Positions 38,529 to 49,768 are shown, counted from the first letter of the stretch. The stretch: 64,000 nt of DNA from Bradyrhizobium erythrophlei (GCF_900142985.1 NZ_LT670849.1:186001-250000); one strand, 5' to 3'. Translations and numbers: made by a program. The notes: generated from the sequence alone by a model not told the origin.

Positions 38529-40325
38529 CTAGACAGGCAGCAACTCTTCCAGCCTGGTTGCGGCTTTCGCAGGCTCCTCATCCAGCGGCAGATCGAGCGT
38601 CTCTTCGAACTCGACGATGTTGTCGATCTCGGTCCCCATCGCGATATTGGTCACGCGCTCGAGGATGAACTCGACCACGACCGGCACCTGAAATTCCTTC
38701 ATCAGCTGCCGCGCCGTTCTGAACGCGTGCTGGGCATCCCTGGGATCGGTGACGCGGATCGCCTTGCAGCCTAGTCCCTCGGCAACCGTGACATGGTCGA
38801 CGCCGTAAGCGCCGAGCTCGGGCGCGTTGACGTTCTCGAACGACAACTGCACATGATAGTCCATGTCGAAACCGCGCTGCGCCTGCCGGATCAATCCGAG
38901 ATAGGCGTTGTTCACGACGACGTGGATGTAGGGCAGCTTGAATTGCGCGCCGACGGCAAGCTCCTCGATCAGGAACTGAAAATCGTAATCGCCCGAAAGC
39001 GCCACGATCTCGCGGTCGGGATCGGCGACGCGGACGCCGAGCGCGGCGGGTAACGTCCAGCCGAGCGGACCCGCCTGCCCGGCATTGATCCAGTTGCGCG
39101 GCCGATAGACGCTGAGAAACTGCGCGCCGGCGATCTGCGAAAGGCCGATGACGCTGACATAGCAGGTGTCGCGGCTGAACGCTTTCGTCATCTCCTCATA
39201 AACGCGCTGCGGCTTGATCGGCACGTTGTCGAAATGGCTCTTGCGCAGCATCGAACGCTTGCGGTCGCGGCAGGCGGCCGGCCACGATTGACGTTCCTTC
39301 AGTCGACCCGCCTTGCGCCACTCCTTCGCGACCGTGACGAACAGCTCGAGCGCGGCCTTGGCGTCGGAGACAATACCGAGATCGGGATTGAACACGCGTC
39401 CGATTTGCGTGGGCTCGATATCGACATGAACGAAGGTGCGCCCCTTGGTGTAGGTCTCGATCGAGCCGGTGTGGCGGTTAGCCCAGCGGTTGCCGATGCC
39501 GAGCACGAAATCGGATTCCAGCATGGTGGCGTTGCCGTAACGATGGCTGGTTTGCAGGCCCACCTGGCCTGCCATCAGCACATGGTCATCGGGGATCGCG
39601 CCCCATCCCATCAGCGTCGGCACGACCGGCACGTTGGCGATTTCCGCGAACTGCACCAGCAGATCGCTGGCATCGGCATTGATGACGCCGCCGCCTGCGA
39701 CGATCAGCGGGCGTTCGGCGGCATTGAGCATCTCGAGCGCCTTCTCGACCTGCTTGCGCGTGGCGGCGGGCTTGTAGACCGGGAGCGGCTCGTAGGTGTC
39801 GGCGTCGAATTCGATCTCCGCCAGTTGCACGTCGAGCGGCAGGTCGATCAAGACCGGGCCCGGACGCCCCGAACGCATGATGTGAAACGCCTGGCTGAAG
39901 ACGCGCGGCACCAGCGCCGGCTCGCGCACCGTCACCGCCCACTTCGTCACCGGCCGCGCAATGGATTCGATATCGACGGCCTGAAAATCCTCTTTATAGA
40001 GCCGCGCGCGCGGCGCCTGGCCGGTGATGCAGAGGATCGGAATCGAATCCGCGATCGCCGAATAAAGCCCGGTGATCATGTCGGTGCCGGCCGGTCCCGA
40101 GGTGCCGATGCACACGCCGATATTGCCGGCCTTGGCGCGGGTGTAGCCTTCCGCCATGTGAGACGCACCCTCGACGTGGCGCGCCAGGATGTGGGCGATC
40201 GAGCCGCGTTTTTTCAGCGCCGAATAGAGCGGATTGATTGCAGCGCCGGGAACGCCGAAGGCGCACACCACGCCTTCCTTTTCCAGGATTTGCACGGCCG
40301 CATCGATTGCCCGCATCTTTGCCAT
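38529..40325 (-). CDS. gcl: Glyoxylate carboligase (tartronate-semialdehyde synthase)
   Basis: Gcl joins two glyoxylates to tartronate semialdehyde and CO2 using ThDP and FAD. The 598-residue protein is strikingly similar to E. coli Gcl throughout: [97 protein letters not shown]. Position 52 is Val in [17 protein letters not shown] Gcl enzymes, which lack the usual catalytic Glu of ThDP proteins. The start MAKMRAID is chosen. It lies downstream of ade and iclR-type genes, and no hyi or glxR is adjacent. Glyoxylate could come from purines or from oxalyl-CoA via the PanE2-like enzyme 14 kb away. Confidence 0.95.
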   Translation of the reverse strand: MAKMRAIDAAVQILEKEGVVCAFGVPGAAINPLYSALKKRGSIAHILARHVEGASHMAEGYTRAKAGNIGVCIGTSGPAGTDMITGLYSAIADSIPILCITGQAPRARLYKEDFQAVDIESIARPVTKWAVTVREPALVPRVFSQAFHIMRSGRPGPVLIDLPLDVQLAEIEFDADTYEPLPVYKPAATRKQVEKALEMLNAAERPLIVAGGGVINADASDLLVQFAEIANVPVVPTLMGWGAIPDDHVLMAGQVGLQTSHRYGNATMLESDFVLGIGNRWANRHTGSIETYTKGRTFVHVDIEPTQIGRVFNPDLGIVSDAKAALELFVTVAKEWRKAGRLKERQSWPAACRDRKRSMLRKSHFDNVPIKPQRVYEEMTKAFSRDTCYVSVIGLSQIAGAQFLSVYRPRNWINAGQAGPLGWTLPAALGVRVADPDREIVALSGDYDFQFLIEELAVGAQFKLPYIHVVVNNAYLGLIRQAQRGFDMDYHVQLSFENVNAPELGAYGVDHVTVAEGLGCKAIRVTDPRDAQHAFRTARQLMKEFQVPVVVEFILERVTNIAMGTEIDNIVEFEETLDLPLDEEPAKAATRLEELLPV

Positions 40326-40455
40326 GTCACTCTCCATCCCATAATGTCCGATCTCGGCATCATCGGATGGGGTGGCGCGCAGTCTCAATTAGATTGAATT
40401 TATTTCCCACGATGCGGCAGGCGCGGGAAAAAGCGTGGCGCTCTCAATCGGTTGG

Positions 40456-40469
40456 ATTGGAATTCCGAT
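40456..40469. promoter_or_regulatory. Imperfect palindrome upstream of gcl, possible IclR-type site
   Basis: ATTGGAATTCCGAT (12 of 14 symmetric) lies about 130 bp upstream of gcl in the 173-bp ade-gcl gap. It resembles the TTGG-AT-rich-CCAA style of AllR-type boxes. This is a weak, context-based call. Confidence 0.3.
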
Positions 40470-40498
40470 GGGAACGGCGATTGACGTACCAAATCGCC

Positions 40499-42301
40499 CT
40501 ATTCGAACAACGGCGCGAGTTCCATCTGCGGCACCAGCACCAGCCCCTTGTCGGTGATGCGGATTTCCGGGATCACCGACAGCGGGATCAGGTTGAATCC
40601 CATATAGGGAATGGTGCAGCCGGCCTCGACCCATTCCACCTTGAGCTGTTTGACCTCCTCGGCGACTTCGGTGATCCGCTTGTCAGACAGCAGGCCCGCG
40701 ATCGGCAGGGCTACCCGTGCCCTCACCTTGCCGTCTGCGACCACGCAAACCCCGCCTTGCTTCTCCTTGATCGCAGCAAGCGCGACCTGCATGTCCGCTT
40801 CATTGGTGCCGGCAATGATGATGTTGTGGCTGTCATGTCCGACGCTGGAGCCGACCGCGCCCCGTTTGAGGCCGAAATCCTTCAGAAGCCCGTAGGCGAC
40901 GTTGCCACTCGACTTGCCGTGGCGCTCGACCACCGTCACGAAGCAAAGCCCATAACGCGCGAACAGATCAGGCCAATCCTTGCCCGGCTCGATTTTCACT
41001 TTCTCGTGGATCAGCATGATACCCGGCAGCGCGGTCTTGATCGCGTTGACGGTGCACGCCTTCGCAGGCAGTTCCGGCGTGAGCTTGACGTGATCAGGCA
41101 GTTTCACCGTGGCATAGGCCGCCTTCGGGTACTGGTAGCGCTGTGACAGCGCAGAATCGAGACGCGGCGTGATCTTGCGATGCTCGACGACGAGTTCGCC
41201 GCCATACCACGTGCATTGCGGTTGCAGGTCGTCGTTCATCAGCACGAGGTCGGCGCGGCGGCCGCCGCCGAGCCCGCCGATATCGCCATCCATGCCAAAG
41301 CGCGTCGCGCCGTGCAGTGAGCCCATCGACCACGCCTGCTCCGGCGACATTCCGGCCTTCACCGCCTCACGCACCACCCAGTCCAGGCCGAACAGGAACA
41401 GGTCGTCGGCGTCGCGATCGTCGGTACAGACGGCGGTTCTCTTGTGCGACGCGCCGAGTTCGGTGACAGTGCGGATCGCCTGCGGCAGGCTGTGCCACGG
41501 CGTGGTCGGCGGTCCGCCGCGCAGGAAAATCCAGACGCCCGCGTCGAGCAGGTCGTCGGCGATGTCGCGATCGATCGCCTCATGGGTGTCGGTGACGCCG
41601 CTTGCGGCATAGGCGGCGACGAATTCGCGGCCGTAGATGTGGCCAGACACGGGGCGGCCGCGCTTCAGCGCGGCGGCAAGGATGGCGTGGCTGCGTTCAT
41701 CCCCCATGGTGACGGGCACGAAATCCATCTTCTCGCCGAGCGCGACCGCCTCGGGCCAGCGGTCGAACAGTCCGGCGATCTTGTCCGCAGTCAAATCGCC
41801 GCCCGCGGTCTCCAGCGCCGCAGACGTCGCGGGGACGGTCGAGGGCACGGTCAGAAAGATCGAGAGCGGCGCTTCGCGCGCGTCCTCCAGCATCGCCTCG
41901 ACGCCGGCGACGTCCATCACGTTGCCGATTTCGTGGCTGTCGCAGAAAATCGTGGTGGTGCCGTTGAGCAGCGCGGCCTCAGCATAGGCGCAGGCCGTCA
42001 CCATCGAGGATTCGATGTGAATATGCGGATCGACCAGACCCGGCGCGACGATGCCGCCGGCGGCGTCATACATCGGAATAGAGCTTGAGACTTTTCTGGA
42101 CGCACCGGCCGGCTTCACCGCGGCAATACGGCCGCCCGTGATCCAGAGCTCGCGATCCCTGTGGATGCGTTCGGAATAGGTCGACAGCACCCGAGCGCCG
42201 GTAATGACGAGGTCGGGCGCGGCACGGCCCGCCGCAACGTCGGCAAGGCGACGCGTCATGGTGTGCAGGGGCGCAACCGCAAAGCGGATCAATTTGGTCA
42301 T
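40499..42301 (-). CDS. ade: Adenine deaminase
   Basis: Ade deaminates adenine to hypoxanthine. This 600-residue metal-dependent amidohydrolase has [20 protein letters not shown] (HxH metal site), [40 protein letters not shown] with THEAI, and a C-terminal adenine-deaminase domain ([38 protein letters not shown]). It is upstream of gcl in the same direction; purine breakdown ends in glyoxylate, the Gcl substrate, which explains the pairing. A strong nested palindrome lies 40 bp upstream. Confidence 0.93.
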   Translation of the reverse strand: MTKLIRFAVAPLHTMTRRLADVAAGRAAPDLVITGARVLSTYSERIHRDRELWITGGRIAAVKPAGASRKVSSSIPMYDAAGGIVAPGLVDPHIHIESSMVTACAYAEAALLNGTTTIFCDSHEIGNVMDVAGVEAMLEDAREAPLSIFLTVPSTVPATSAALETAGGDLTADKIAGLFDRWPEAVALGEKMDFVPVTMGDERSHAILAAALKRGRPVSGHIYGREFVAAYAASGVTDTHEAIDRDIADDLLDAGVWIFLRGGPPTTPWHSLPQAIRTVTELGASHKRTAVCTDDRDADDLFLFGLDWVVREAVKAGMSPEQAWSMGSLHGATRFGMDGDIGGLGGGRRADLVLMNDDLQPQCTWYGGELVVEHRKITPRLDSALSQRYQYPKAAYATVKLPDHVKLTPELPAKACTVNAIKTALPGIMLIHEKVKIEPGKDWPDLFARYGLCFVTVVERHGKSSGNVAYGLLKDFGLKRGAVGSSVGHDSHNIIIAGTNEADMQVALAAIKEKQGGVCVVADGKVRARVALPIAGLLSDKRITEVAEEVKQLKVEWVEAGCTIPYMGFNLIPLSVIPEIRITDKGLVLVPQMELAPLFE

Positions 42302-42340
42302 GGATTTCTCGCGAGCTGGACGATCGATGTGCAGCGATGG

Positions 42341-42365
42341 TTGCTCCCCAATTGGGCAGGAGCAA
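42341..42365. promoter_or_regulatory. Nested palindrome upstream of ade, candidate operator
   Basis: TTGCTCC (42341-42347) and GGAGCAA (42359-42365) flank a perfect CCCAATTGGG (42347-42356). It sits 40-64 bp upstream of ade and just downstream of the iclR-type gene, as expected of an operator for that regulator. Confidence 0.45.
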
Positions 42366-42427
42366 GCTCAAAATAGACGGCAGGCCTGCTTACCCTTTGG
42401 GCAGTGAGAGACCTGTCCGGTTCCGGA

Positions 42428-43276
42428 TCAGTCCCTTTGTGTCGGCGGCAGGACGCCGCCCAGAACCAGCGTCAATTCAGCGGCGATCTCGCGCACGATA
42501 CAGCCGAGCACTGGCAGCTTTTCGTCCGATATCCGGCTGGTCAGGCCGGAGACCGAAATCCCCGCCAAGGGCTCGCTGCAATCATTGTAGACCACCGCAG
42601 CGACGCAGCGCAGCCCCATGCGCGCTTCCTCGTCATCGACGGCATAGCCGCGCTGCCGGACCGTCACCAGTTCCTTGAACAATTCACCCGGCCGCACGAT
42701 CGACTTTTCGGTCAGCCGCGGCATGCCCTGCCGGCAGATGATCGCGTTGACGTCTTCATCGGAATAGGTCGCGAGCACCGCCTTGCCGATGCCGGAGGCC
42801 ACCATCGCAACGCGCCCCCCGACCTTGGTGAGCGAGCGCATGATCTCGCGGCTTTCGATGCGGGCTAGAACGATAATCGATTCATCGTCGACAACAGCGA
42901 GATTGGCGGTCTCACGCGTCTGGTCGCGCAATTTGCGCAAATATGGCATCGCCTGCGCCGCGAAATTGCGCCGGCGGGCAAACGTCGCGCCGACGGAAAA
43001 ACTCTGCGCGCCGACATGCCATTTCGACTCGGTGCGATCGAACTGGACGAAGCGGCGCTTTTCCAGCGTCGCCAGCAGGCGATGCACGGTCGAGGTCGAC
43101 AATCCCGTGCGTACGGCGAGGTCACTGAGGCGATAGCCCTCGTCGTCCTCGGCCAGTGTTTCAATGATGGAGAGTGCGCGGTCGACGGACTGCACGCCGC
43201 CGTCCCTGGTTTCGGGTTCGGAATCGCCTGCGGATTTCGGCTCAATCGATTTGCGCCGGATCACGTTTCTCTTCAT
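42428..43276 (-). CDS. IclR-family regulator near glyoxylate and purine genes (AllR/BhcR-like)
   Basis: This 282-residue IclR protein has the N-terminal HTH SVDRALSIIETLAEDDEGYR, LSDLAVRTGLSTSTVHRLLA, then the effector domain (VGGRVAMVASGIGKAVLATY and RGYAVDDEEARMGLRCVAAV). IclR members such as AllR and BhcR respond to glyoxylate or allantoin and control gcl-type pathways, which suits the downstream ade and gcl genes. The start MKRNVIRRK is chosen; the in-frame extension upstream overlaps the acyl-CoA synthetase terminator. The ligand is inferred. Confidence 0.82.
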   Translation of the reverse strand: MKRNVIRRKSIEPKSAGDSEPETRDGGVQSVDRALSIIETLAEDDEGYRLSDLAVRTGLSTSTVHRLLATLEKRRFVQFDRTESKWHVGAQSFSVGATFARRRNFAAQAMPYLRKLRDQTRETANLAVVDDESIIVLARIESREIMRSLTKVGGRVAMVASGIGKAVLATYSDEDVNAIICRQGMPRLTEKSIVRPGELFKELVTVRQRGYAVDDEEARMGLRCVAAVVYNDCSEPLAGISVSGLTSRISDEKLPVLGCIVREIAAELTLVLGGVLPPTQRD

Positions 43277-43340
43277 CGCGACCTGCTCCAAGGATGAGCC
43301 GTATTCGCCGCTCGACAAAACCGCGCCGTCAAATTTCAAA

Positions 43341-43376
43341 AGAGAAAATGCCGCCCCGGTTGGTCCGGAGCGGCAT
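43341..43376 (-). terminator. Intrinsic terminator of the acyl-CoA synthetase gene
   Basis: On the minus strand the stem 43376-43365/43359-43348 (ATGCCGC and CCGG blocks, one mismatch) with a 5-nt loop is followed by TTTTCTCT, 11 bp after the stop at 43387. Confidence 0.75.
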
Positions 43377-43386
43377 GTCACGTCAC

Positions 43387-45516
43387 TTAGAGCAGGCCTG
43401 CGCCGCGCGCCCACTTGTACTTGGCGCCCAATACCTCGACCGGCAATTCGGTCGAGTAAGCGTAGGCCGGGATGCCGTTCTGGTAGAGATATTCGGCGGC
43501 TTCCTCGACTTCGATGTCACCGGCGAGGGAAGCTACGATCGGCTTCACGAAGCCCTTCGCTTCCATCTCCTTCTTCACCTCGACCATGTTGCGCGCAAAC
43601 ACCATCGGCGGCGTCACGATCGTGTGCCAGTAACCGAGGATCAGCGAGTGGATGCGATCGTCCGACAGGCCGAGCTTGACCGTATTGACGTAGGTGATCG
43701 GCGGCTCGCCGCCGGTGATGTCGACCGGGTTGCCGGCCGCACCGAACGGCGGAATGAACTTGCGGAACGCCGCATCGAGGTCGGGCGGCATCGCCATCAG
43801 CGATAGCCCGTTATCGACGCAGGAGTCCGACAGCAGCACGCCCGAACCGCCGGCACCGGTGATAATCAGCACGTTCTCGCCCTTCGGCGTCGGCAGCACC
43901 GGGATGCCGCGGGCGAATTCGAGCAACTGCCGAAGCGAACGGGCACGGATCACGCCGGACTGCTTGAGCACGTCCTCGTAGATCTTGTCGTTGCCGGCGA
44001 GCGCGCCAGTGTGCGACGAGGCAGCCTTCGCACCAGCAGAAGTGCGGCCCGCCTTGAGCACCACCACCGGCTTCTTCTTGGCGACGCGCTTGGCGGCTTC
44101 GGCAAACGCACGGCCGTCCTTGAGGTCTTCGCAGTGCTGCGCGATCAGGTTGGTGTTCGGGTCCTGCTCGAAGAAGGCAAGCAGATCGTCTTCGTCGATA
44201 TCGGACTTGTTGCCGAGACCGACGATCGCCGAGACGCCCATCTTGGCCGAGCGCGAGAAGCCGATGATCGCCATGCCAATGCCGCCCGACTGCGACGACA
44301 GCGCGGCGTGGCCCTTGACGTCGTAAGCGGTACAGAAGGTCGCGCAGAGATTGGCGGGCGTATAGTAGAAGCCGTAGATGTTCGGCCCCATCAGGCGGAC
44401 GTTATACTTCTTGCCGATTTCGACGATCTCGGCCTGCAATTCCGGTGCGCCCGCTTCGGCAAAGCCCGAGGGAATGAGAACAGCGCCGGGAATCTTCTTC
44501 TCGCCGCACTCGACGAGAGCGCCCGCGACAAACTTCGCGGGGATCGCAAACACGGCCGTATCGATCACGCCCGGCACGTCCTTGACGCTCTTGTAGGCCT
44601 TGCGGCCCATGATCTCATCAGCCTTGGGATGGATCGGATAGATGTCGCCCTTGTAGCCGCCGTTGATGAGGTTCTTCATCACGGAGTTGCCGATCTTGCC
44701 GTCCTCGGCCGACGCACCGATCACCGCAACCGCCTTCGGCTGCATGATGCGGTTCATGGCGGCGACGATCTCTTCGGTCGGACGCGGCTTCTCGCGCGGC
44801 TTGTAGTCGAAGTCGACGACGATACGCACGTCGGCGGCAATCGCGTCCTTCTTGGTGGCGAACACCGGGTTGAGGTCGAGTTCGACGATTTCGGGGAAAT
44901 CGCTCACGAGCTGCGAGACCTTGACGATGACGTCGGCGAGCGCCTCACGGTTGACCGGGTCACCGCCGCGCACGCCCCTCAGCATTTCGTGGGCCTGGAT
45001 GCCATCCAGCATCGAGAGCGCGTCGTCCTTGGTCGCGGGCGCCAGACGGAAGGTCACGTCCTTGAGAACTTCGACCAGCACGCCGCCGAGGCCAAAGGCG
45101 ACCAGCTTGCCGAACGAGCCGTCGGTGATGGACCCGACGATGACTTCAGTGCCGCCGGCCAGCATCTGCTGAACCTGGATGCCTTCAATCTTGGCGTCGG
45201 CTTTATACTTCTTGGCGTTGGCGAGAATGGTGTCGTAGGTCTTCTGGGCGTCTTCGGCCGTCTTGACGCCGACCACGACGCCGCCAGCTTCGGTCTTGTG
45301 GAGGATGTCCGGCGAGACGATCTTCATCACCACCGGAAAGCCCATGCTGGACGCCAGCTTGGCCGCCTCGGCCGCCGACTTGGCGACGCCCTCTTTGGGA
45401 ACCGGGATGCCATAGGCGTCGCAAACAAGCTTGCCTTCGGGCGCCGTCAGGCTCGTGCGCTTATCCGCTTTGACTGCATCGAGTACTTTGCGGACCGCAT
45501 CTTTGGAATTCGACAT
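43387..45516 (-). CDS. NDP-forming acyl-CoA synthetase (acetate--CoA ligase family), fused beta-alpha order
   Basis: This 709-residue protein joins an N-terminal ATP-grasp domain (SLTAPEGKLVCDAYGIPVPK, GFPVVMKIVSPDILHKTEAG, residues 15-235), a CoA-binding domain (KAVAVIGASAEDGKIGNSVM) and a succinyl-CoA-ligase-like domain with the phosphohistidine region AASSHTGALAGNDKIYEDVL. The ATP-grasp part comes first, the reverse of many fused bacterial enzymes. It makes an acyl-CoA from an acid, CoA and ATP. It is divergent from the gntR-type gene, and two operator copies in the shared 312-bp promoter put it in the oxalate regulon, so it may activate oxalate, formate or a related acid. The start MSNSKDAV follows AGGAGG. 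Confidence 0.82.
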   Translation of the reverse strand: MSNSKDAVRKVLDAVKADKRTSLTAPEGKLVCDAYGIPVPKEGVAKSAAEAAKLASSMGFPVVMKIVSPDILHKTEAGGVVVGVKTAEDAQKTYDTILANAKKYKADAKIEGIQVQQMLAGGTEVIVGSITDGSFGKLVAFGLGGVLVEVLKDVTFRLAPATKDDALSMLDGIQAHEMLRGVRGGDPVNREALADVIVKVSQLVSDFPEIVELDLNPVFATKKDAIAADVRIVVDFDYKPREKPRPTEEIVAAMNRIMQPKAVAVIGASAEDGKIGNSVMKNLINGGYKGDIYPIHPKADEIMGRKAYKSVKDVPGVIDTAVFAIPAKFVAGALVECGEKKIPGAVLIPSGFAEAGAPELQAEIVEIGKKYNVRLMGPNIYGFYYTPANLCATFCTAYDVKGHAALSSQSGGIGMAIIGFSRSAKMGVSAIVGLGNKSDIDEDDLLAFFEQDPNTNLIAQHCEDLKDGRAFAEAAKRVAKKKPVVVLKAGRTSAGAKAASSHTGALAGNDKIYEDVLKQSGVIRARSLRQLLEFARGIPVLPTPKGENVLIITGAGGSGVLLSDSCVDNGLSLMAMPPDLDAAFRKFIPPFGAAGNPVDITGGEPPITYVNTVKLGLSDDRIHSLILGYWHTIVTPPMVFARNMVEVKKEMEAKGFVKPIVASLAGDIEVEEAAEYLYQNGIPAYAYSTELPVEVLGAKYKWARGAGLL

Positions 45517-45670
45517 TAGCTTCCTCCTTGACTTCAATTCTTTCGGCTCGGGCAGGACATGCAGGGGTCTGCATTGTCTCCGGCCCGGCGTGATTCAGTC
45601 CGCCGCCGGGGTGGGCACCACTTAGCGCGCGTCTATTGCAGCTTGATCAAGCCGCAGAAATCGGCTCGTA

Positions 45671-45687
45671 TGGCATTTGGTATGCCA
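45671..45687. promoter_or_regulatory. Oxalate-regulon operator site 1
   Basis: TGGCATTTGGTATGCCA is a 17-bp inverted repeat (TGGCAT-N5-ATGCCA) in the divergent acyl-CoA synthetase/gntR gap. It is exact in both arms. Confidence 0.75.
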
Positions 45688-45732
45688 GAAACGAACTTGT
45701 CAAGTCACGGAAATGCTGAAAACAGGGGCAAC

Positions 45733-45758
45733 TTGACATTCTGGCATGTGGTATGCCA
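45733..45758 (+). promoter_or_regulatory. Oxalate-regulon operator site 2 with a TTGACA -35
   Basis: TGGCATGTGGTATGCCA (45742-45758) is the second exact copy, 71 bp from site 1. TTGACA at 45733-45738 lies 3 bp upstream, so the operator fills the -35/-10 spacer of a promoter toward gntR. Confidence 0.75.
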
Positions 45759-45828
45759 AAAATTACACTGTTGTGGTTCTTTATTTATAAGATACGCCAA
45801 CGCCAGACCCATCAAGGCATCAGTGAGC

Positions 45829-46521
45829 ATGGCCGACGCAGATATTGCCGTAGTCCGGATCGTGCCGGAGACGAGCTTCAAGAACAAGGCTTACGAGGCG
45901 CTGAAGGAAGCCATCCTCAAGATGGACATCTATGCGACGCCCGAGCCCGTGATGCTCGACGAGCGCGCGCTCTCCGAACGCCTCGGCGTCAGCCGCACGC
46001 CCATTCGCGAAGCGATCGCGATGCTGGAGCAGGACGGCTTCGTCAAGACCGTGCCGCGCCGCGGCATCATGGTGGTGCGCCGGACCAAGAGCGAAATCGT
46101 CGACATGATCCGCGCCTGGGCTGCGCTCGAGAGCATGGCGGCGCGACTGATCACGACCACCGCACGCAAGAAAGACATTTCGGCGCTGCGCGACTTCTTC
46201 AAGGATTTCGGCAAGGACCGCCTGCCCGAGCATCACGTCGAGGAATATTCGAAAGCCAACATCGCTTTCCACCAGGCGCTGATTGCACTCAGCGAGTCGC
46301 CGGTGCTGGTCGATATGACCAACGATATCCTTCTGCACGTGCGCGGCTTCCGCCAGCTGACGATCGGACGCATCGAGCGGCTTGCAGCCTCCCTGCCCGA
46401 GCATATGGCCATCATTGACGCCCTCGAACAGCGCGATACCGAGCACGCCGAAAGGCTGGCGCGCGATCATACCTTGGGCCTTGCGTCCTTTGTCGAGGCG
46501 CACGGCAAGGAACTGTTCTAG
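45829..46521 (+). CDS. GntR-family regulator of the oxalate genes
   Basis: This 230-residue FadR-type GntR protein has the winged helix [20 protein letters not shown] and [20 protein letters not shown], wing [17 protein letters not shown], and an FCD effector domain with likely metal/ligand residues in [20 protein letters not shown]. It is divergent from the acyl-CoA synthetase and 71 bp upstream of oxc. The TGGCAT-N5-ATRCCA sites in this region have the form expected of a FadR-subfamily operator, so it is the best candidate for the factor binding them. Ligand (oxalate, formyl-CoA or oxalyl-CoA) unknown. Confidence 0.83.
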   Translation: MADADIAVVRIVPETSFKNKAYEALKEAILKMDIYATPEPVMLDERALSERLGVSRTPIREAIAMLEQDGFVKTVPRRGIMVVRRTKSEIVDMIRAWAALESMAARLITTTARKKDISALRDFFKDFGKDRLPEHHVEEYSKANIAFHQALIALSESPVLVDMTNDILLHVRGFRQLTIGRIERLAASLPEHMAIIDALEQRDTEHAERLARDHTLGLASFVEAHGKELF

Positions 46522-46592
46522 GCGTCACGATCATTTCTGACCAACCAGGGACGATCTCGTCCCCATCAAAAAAACGACCAAGGAGAAGCGGG

Positions 46593-48335
46593 ATGTCCGC
46601 AGTAGTACAGAGCATCGATGCCAAGGCCGCCGAGACCGAACAGGAATTGACGGACGGCTTCCACCTCATCATCGACGCGCTCAAGCTCAATGACATCAAG
46701 ACCATTTACGGCGTGCCGGGCATTCCGATCACCGATTTCGGGCGCATGGCGCAGGAAGAAGGCATTCGCGTGCTCTCCTTCCGCCACGAACAGAATGCGG
46801 GCTACGCCGCCGCGATCGCGGGCTACCTGACCAAGAAACCCGGCATCTGCCTCACCGTGTCGGCGCCGGGCTTCCTCAACGGCCTCACGGCGCTGGCGCA
46901 CGCCACCACCAACTGCTTCCCGATGATCCTGATCTCGGGTTCGTCCGAGCGCGAAATCGTCGACCTGCAACAGGGCGACTATGAAGAGATGGATCAGCTC
47001 GCGATCGCCAAACCGCTGTGCAAGGCCGCGTTCCGCGTGCTGCACGCCGCCGATATCGGCATTGGCCTTGCGCGCGCCATCCGCGCCGCGGTCTCCGGCC
47101 GCCCCGGCGGCGTCTATCTCGACCTGCCGGCAAAACTGTTCGGCCAAGTGATGAACGCCGAAGCCGGCCGCAAGTCGCTGGTCAAGGTGATCGATGCCGC
47201 GCCCGCGCAGATCCCAGCACCTTCCGCCATCAAGCGCGCGCTCGATGTGCTCAAGGGTGCAAAACGTCCGCTGATCATTCTCGGCAAGGGTGCCGCCTAC
47301 GCGCAGGCCGATGACGATATCCGCGCACTTGTCGAGAAGAGCGGCGTCCCGTTCCTGCCGATGAGCATGGCCAAGGGCCTGCTGCCCGATCTTCATCCGC
47401 TGTGCGCCGGCGCGGCGCGCTCCACCGTGCTGAAGGAAGCCGACGTGGTGATGCTGATCGGCGCCCGCCTCAACTGGCTGTTGTCGCACGGCAAGGGCAA
47501 GAGCTGGGGTGAGCTACCTAAGAAATTCATCCAGATCGACATCGAGCCCAAGGAAATGGACTCCAACGTCGAGATCGTCGCGCCCGTGGTGGGCGATATC
47601 GGCTCCTGCGTCTCCGCGCTGCTGGCGGCGATGGGCAACGGCTGGACGGCGGGTCCGTCCGATTGGGTGCAGAAGGTCTCGACCAAACGCGAAGAGAACG
47701 TCGCCAAGATGGCGCCGCGCCTGATGAACAACAATTCGCCGATGGACTATCACGGTGCGCTCGGCGTGCTGCGGACCATCATCAAGGAGCGGCCCGACGC
47801 CATCCTCGTCAACGAAGGCGCCAACACGCTCGACCTCGCGCGCGGCGTGATCGACCTCTACAAGCCGCGCAAGCGGCTCGACGTCGGCACCTGGGGCGTC
47901 ATGGGCATCGGCATGGGTCAGGCGATCGCGGCCGCGGTCGAAACCGGCCACCCCGTGCTCGCGGTTGAGGGCGACAGCGCCTTCGGCTTCAGCGGCATGG
48001 AGGTCGAGACCATCTGCCGTTACAACCTGCCGGTCTGCGTCGTGATCTTCAACAACAACGGCATCTATCGCGGCACCGACGTCAACAAGAGCGGCGGCGC
48101 CGATCCGGCGACCACCGTTTTCGTCGCCGGCTCGCGCTACGACAAGATGATGGAGGCGTTCGGCGGCGTCGGCGTCAATGCGACGACACCGGATGAACTC
48201 AAGCGCGCCGTGAATGCGGCGATGGATTCCGGCAAGCCAACGCTGATCAACGCGGTGATCGACCCGGCCGCCGGCTCCGAGAGCGGACGCATCGGCAACC
48301 TCAATCCGCAGAGTGCGCTCAAGAAGAAAGCCTGA
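46593..48335 (+). CDS. oxc: Oxalyl-CoA decarboxylase
   Basis: Oxc decarboxylates oxalyl-CoA to formyl-CoA with ThDP. The 580-residue protein fits the family length and has the PYR-domain Glu in [20 protein letters not shown], the Oxc-typical [20 protein letters not shown], and the ThDP motif [20 protein letters not shown] ending in [10 protein letters not shown]. The start follows AAGGAGAAG. It is followed 57 bp later by frc; the two enzymes form the oxalate cycle. Confidence 0.95.
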   Translation: MSAVVQSIDAKAAETEQELTDGFHLIIDALKLNDIKTIYGVPGIPITDFGRMAQEEGIRVLSFRHEQNAGYAAAIAGYLTKKPGICLTVSAPGFLNGLTALAHATTNCFPMILISGSSEREIVDLQQGDYEEMDQLAIAKPLCKAAFRVLHAADIGIGLARAIRAAVSGRPGGVYLDLPAKLFGQVMNAEAGRKSLVKVIDAAPAQIPAPSAIKRALDVLKGAKRPLIILGKGAAYAQADDDIRALVEKSGVPFLPMSMAKGLLPDLHPLCAGAARSTVLKEADVVMLIGARLNWLLSHGKGKSWGELPKKFIQIDIEPKEMDSNVEIVAPVVGDIGSCVSALLAAMGNGWTAGPSDWVQKVSTKREENVAKMAPRLMNNNSPMDYHGALGVLRTIIKERPDAILVNEGANTLDLARGVIDLYKPRKRLDVGTWGVMGIGMGQAIAAAVETGHPVLAVEGDSAFGFSGMEVETICRYNLPVCVVIFNNNGIYRGTDVNKSGGADPATTVFVAGSRYDKMMEAFGGVGVNATTPDELKRAVNAAMDSGKPTLINAVIDPAAGSESGRIGNLNPQSALKKKA

Positions 48336-48392
48336 CCAGTTCACGCATCCCCCTTTTAGCGGGGAAAACAGATACGAGACGGGAGTAAGACC

Positions 48393-49670
48393 ATGACCAA
48401 GGCGCTCAAGGGCGTTCGCATTCTCGATTTCACCCACGTCCAGTCGGGACCGACCTGTACGCAGCTGCTGGCCTGGTTCGGCGCCGACGTCATCAAGGTA
48501 GAGCGTCCCGGCGTCGGTGACATCACCCGCGGACAATTGCAGGACGTTCCGAACGTGGACAGCCTGTATTTCACCATGCTCAATCACAACAAGCGTTCGA
48601 TCACGCTCGACACCAAGAACCCGAAGGGCAAGGAAGTCCTGACGGCGCTGATCAAGTCGTGCGACGTTCTGGTCGAGAATTTCGGTCCGGGCGTGCTCGA
48701 TCGCATGGGTTTCCCGTGGGAGAAGATCCACAGCATCAACCCGAAAATGATCGTGGCCTCGATCAAGGGCTTTGGTCCCGGACCTTACGAAGACTGCAAG
48801 GTCTACGAAAACGTCGCGCAATGCACCGGCGGGTCGGCATCGACCACGGGCTTCCGCGACGGTCTGCCGCTCGTGACCGGCGCGCAGATCGGCGACAGCG
48901 GCACCGGGCTGCATCTTGGGCTCGGCATCGTCGCCGCGCTCTATCAGCGCACCATGACCGGACAGGGTCAGCGCGTCACTGTGGCGATGCAGGACGGTGT
49001 GCTGAATCTCGCGCGCGTCAAGCTGCGCGATCAGCAGCGTCTGGCTCACGGCCCGCTCAAGGAATACAGCCAGTTCGGCGAAGGCATTCCGTTCGGCGAT
49101 GCCGTGCCGCGTGCCGGCAACGATTCCGGCGGCGGGCAGCCCGGCCGCATCCTCAAATGCAAGGGCTGGGAAACCGATCCGAATGCTTACATCTATTTCA
49201 TCACCCAGGCGCCAGTCTGGGAAAAGATCTGCGACGTGATCGGCGAACCGACCTGGAAGACGGATCCCAACTACGCCAAGCCCCCGGCCCGGTTGTCGCG
49301 CCTGAACGAAATCTTCGCGCGTATCGAACAATGGACCATGACCAAGACCAAGTTCGAGGCCATGGACATTCTCAACAAGGACGACATCCCCTGCGGTCCG
49401 ATCCTGTCGATGAAGGAACTCGCCGAAGACCAGTCGCTGCGCGCTACCGGCACCGTGGTCGAAGTCGACCATCCGACGCGTGGCAAGTACCTCTCGGTCG
49501 GTAATCCGATCAAGCTCTCGGACTCACCGAGCGAGGTAAAGCGCTCGCCGCTGCTCGGCGAACACACCGACGAAATCCTGCGCCAGGTGCTCGGCTTCTC
49601 CGACCATCAGGTGAAGGAAATCCACGATTCGGGAGCACTCGACCCGCCGCGCAAGCAAGCGGCCGAGTAA
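48393..49670 (+). CDS. frc: Formyl-CoA:oxalate CoA-transferase
   Basis: Frc moves CoA from formyl-CoA to oxalate, regenerating oxalyl-CoA for Oxc. The 425-residue class III CoA-transferase has the N-terminal [57 protein letters not shown], and the catalytic Asp168 in [18 protein letters not shown]. Length and motifs match Oxalobacter Frc (428 residues). The IS1182-type element begins 23 bp after its stop, cutting off any downstream cotranscribed gene. Confidence 0.95.
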   Translation: MTKALKGVRILDFTHVQSGPTCTQLLAWFGADVIKVERPGVGDITRGQLQDVPNVDSLYFTMLNHNKRSITLDTKNPKGKEVLTALIKSCDVLVENFGPGVLDRMGFPWEKIHSINPKMIVASIKGFGPGPYEDCKVYENVAQCTGGSASTTGFRDGLPLVTGAQIGDSGTGLHLGLGIVAALYQRTMTGQGQRVTVAMQDGVLNLARVKLRDQQRLAHGPLKEYSQFGEGIPFGDAVPRAGNDSGGGQPGRILKCKGWETDPNAYIYFITQAPVWEKICDVIGEPTWKTDPNYAKPPARLSRLNEIFARIEQWTMTKTKFEAMDILNKDDIPCGPILSMKELAEDQSLRATGTVVEVDHPTRGKYLSVGNPIKLSDSPSEVKRSPLLGEHTDEILRQVLGFSDHQVKEIHDSGALDPPRKQAAE

Positions 49671-49768
49671 AGCGAGACAATCTGAAAGCCTCAAAAGGCC
49701 GCCGCTTCCAGGCTGTGTGGAAACGCGAGGCTGCGGTGATCCGGGGCCTCTTTTTTTAATTTTTAGGG

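Noticed and set aside
47514..49472. A 652-codon minus-strand frame across oxc and frc
   Set aside because: It spans two well-supported genes and their gap on the other strand and shows no protein family.
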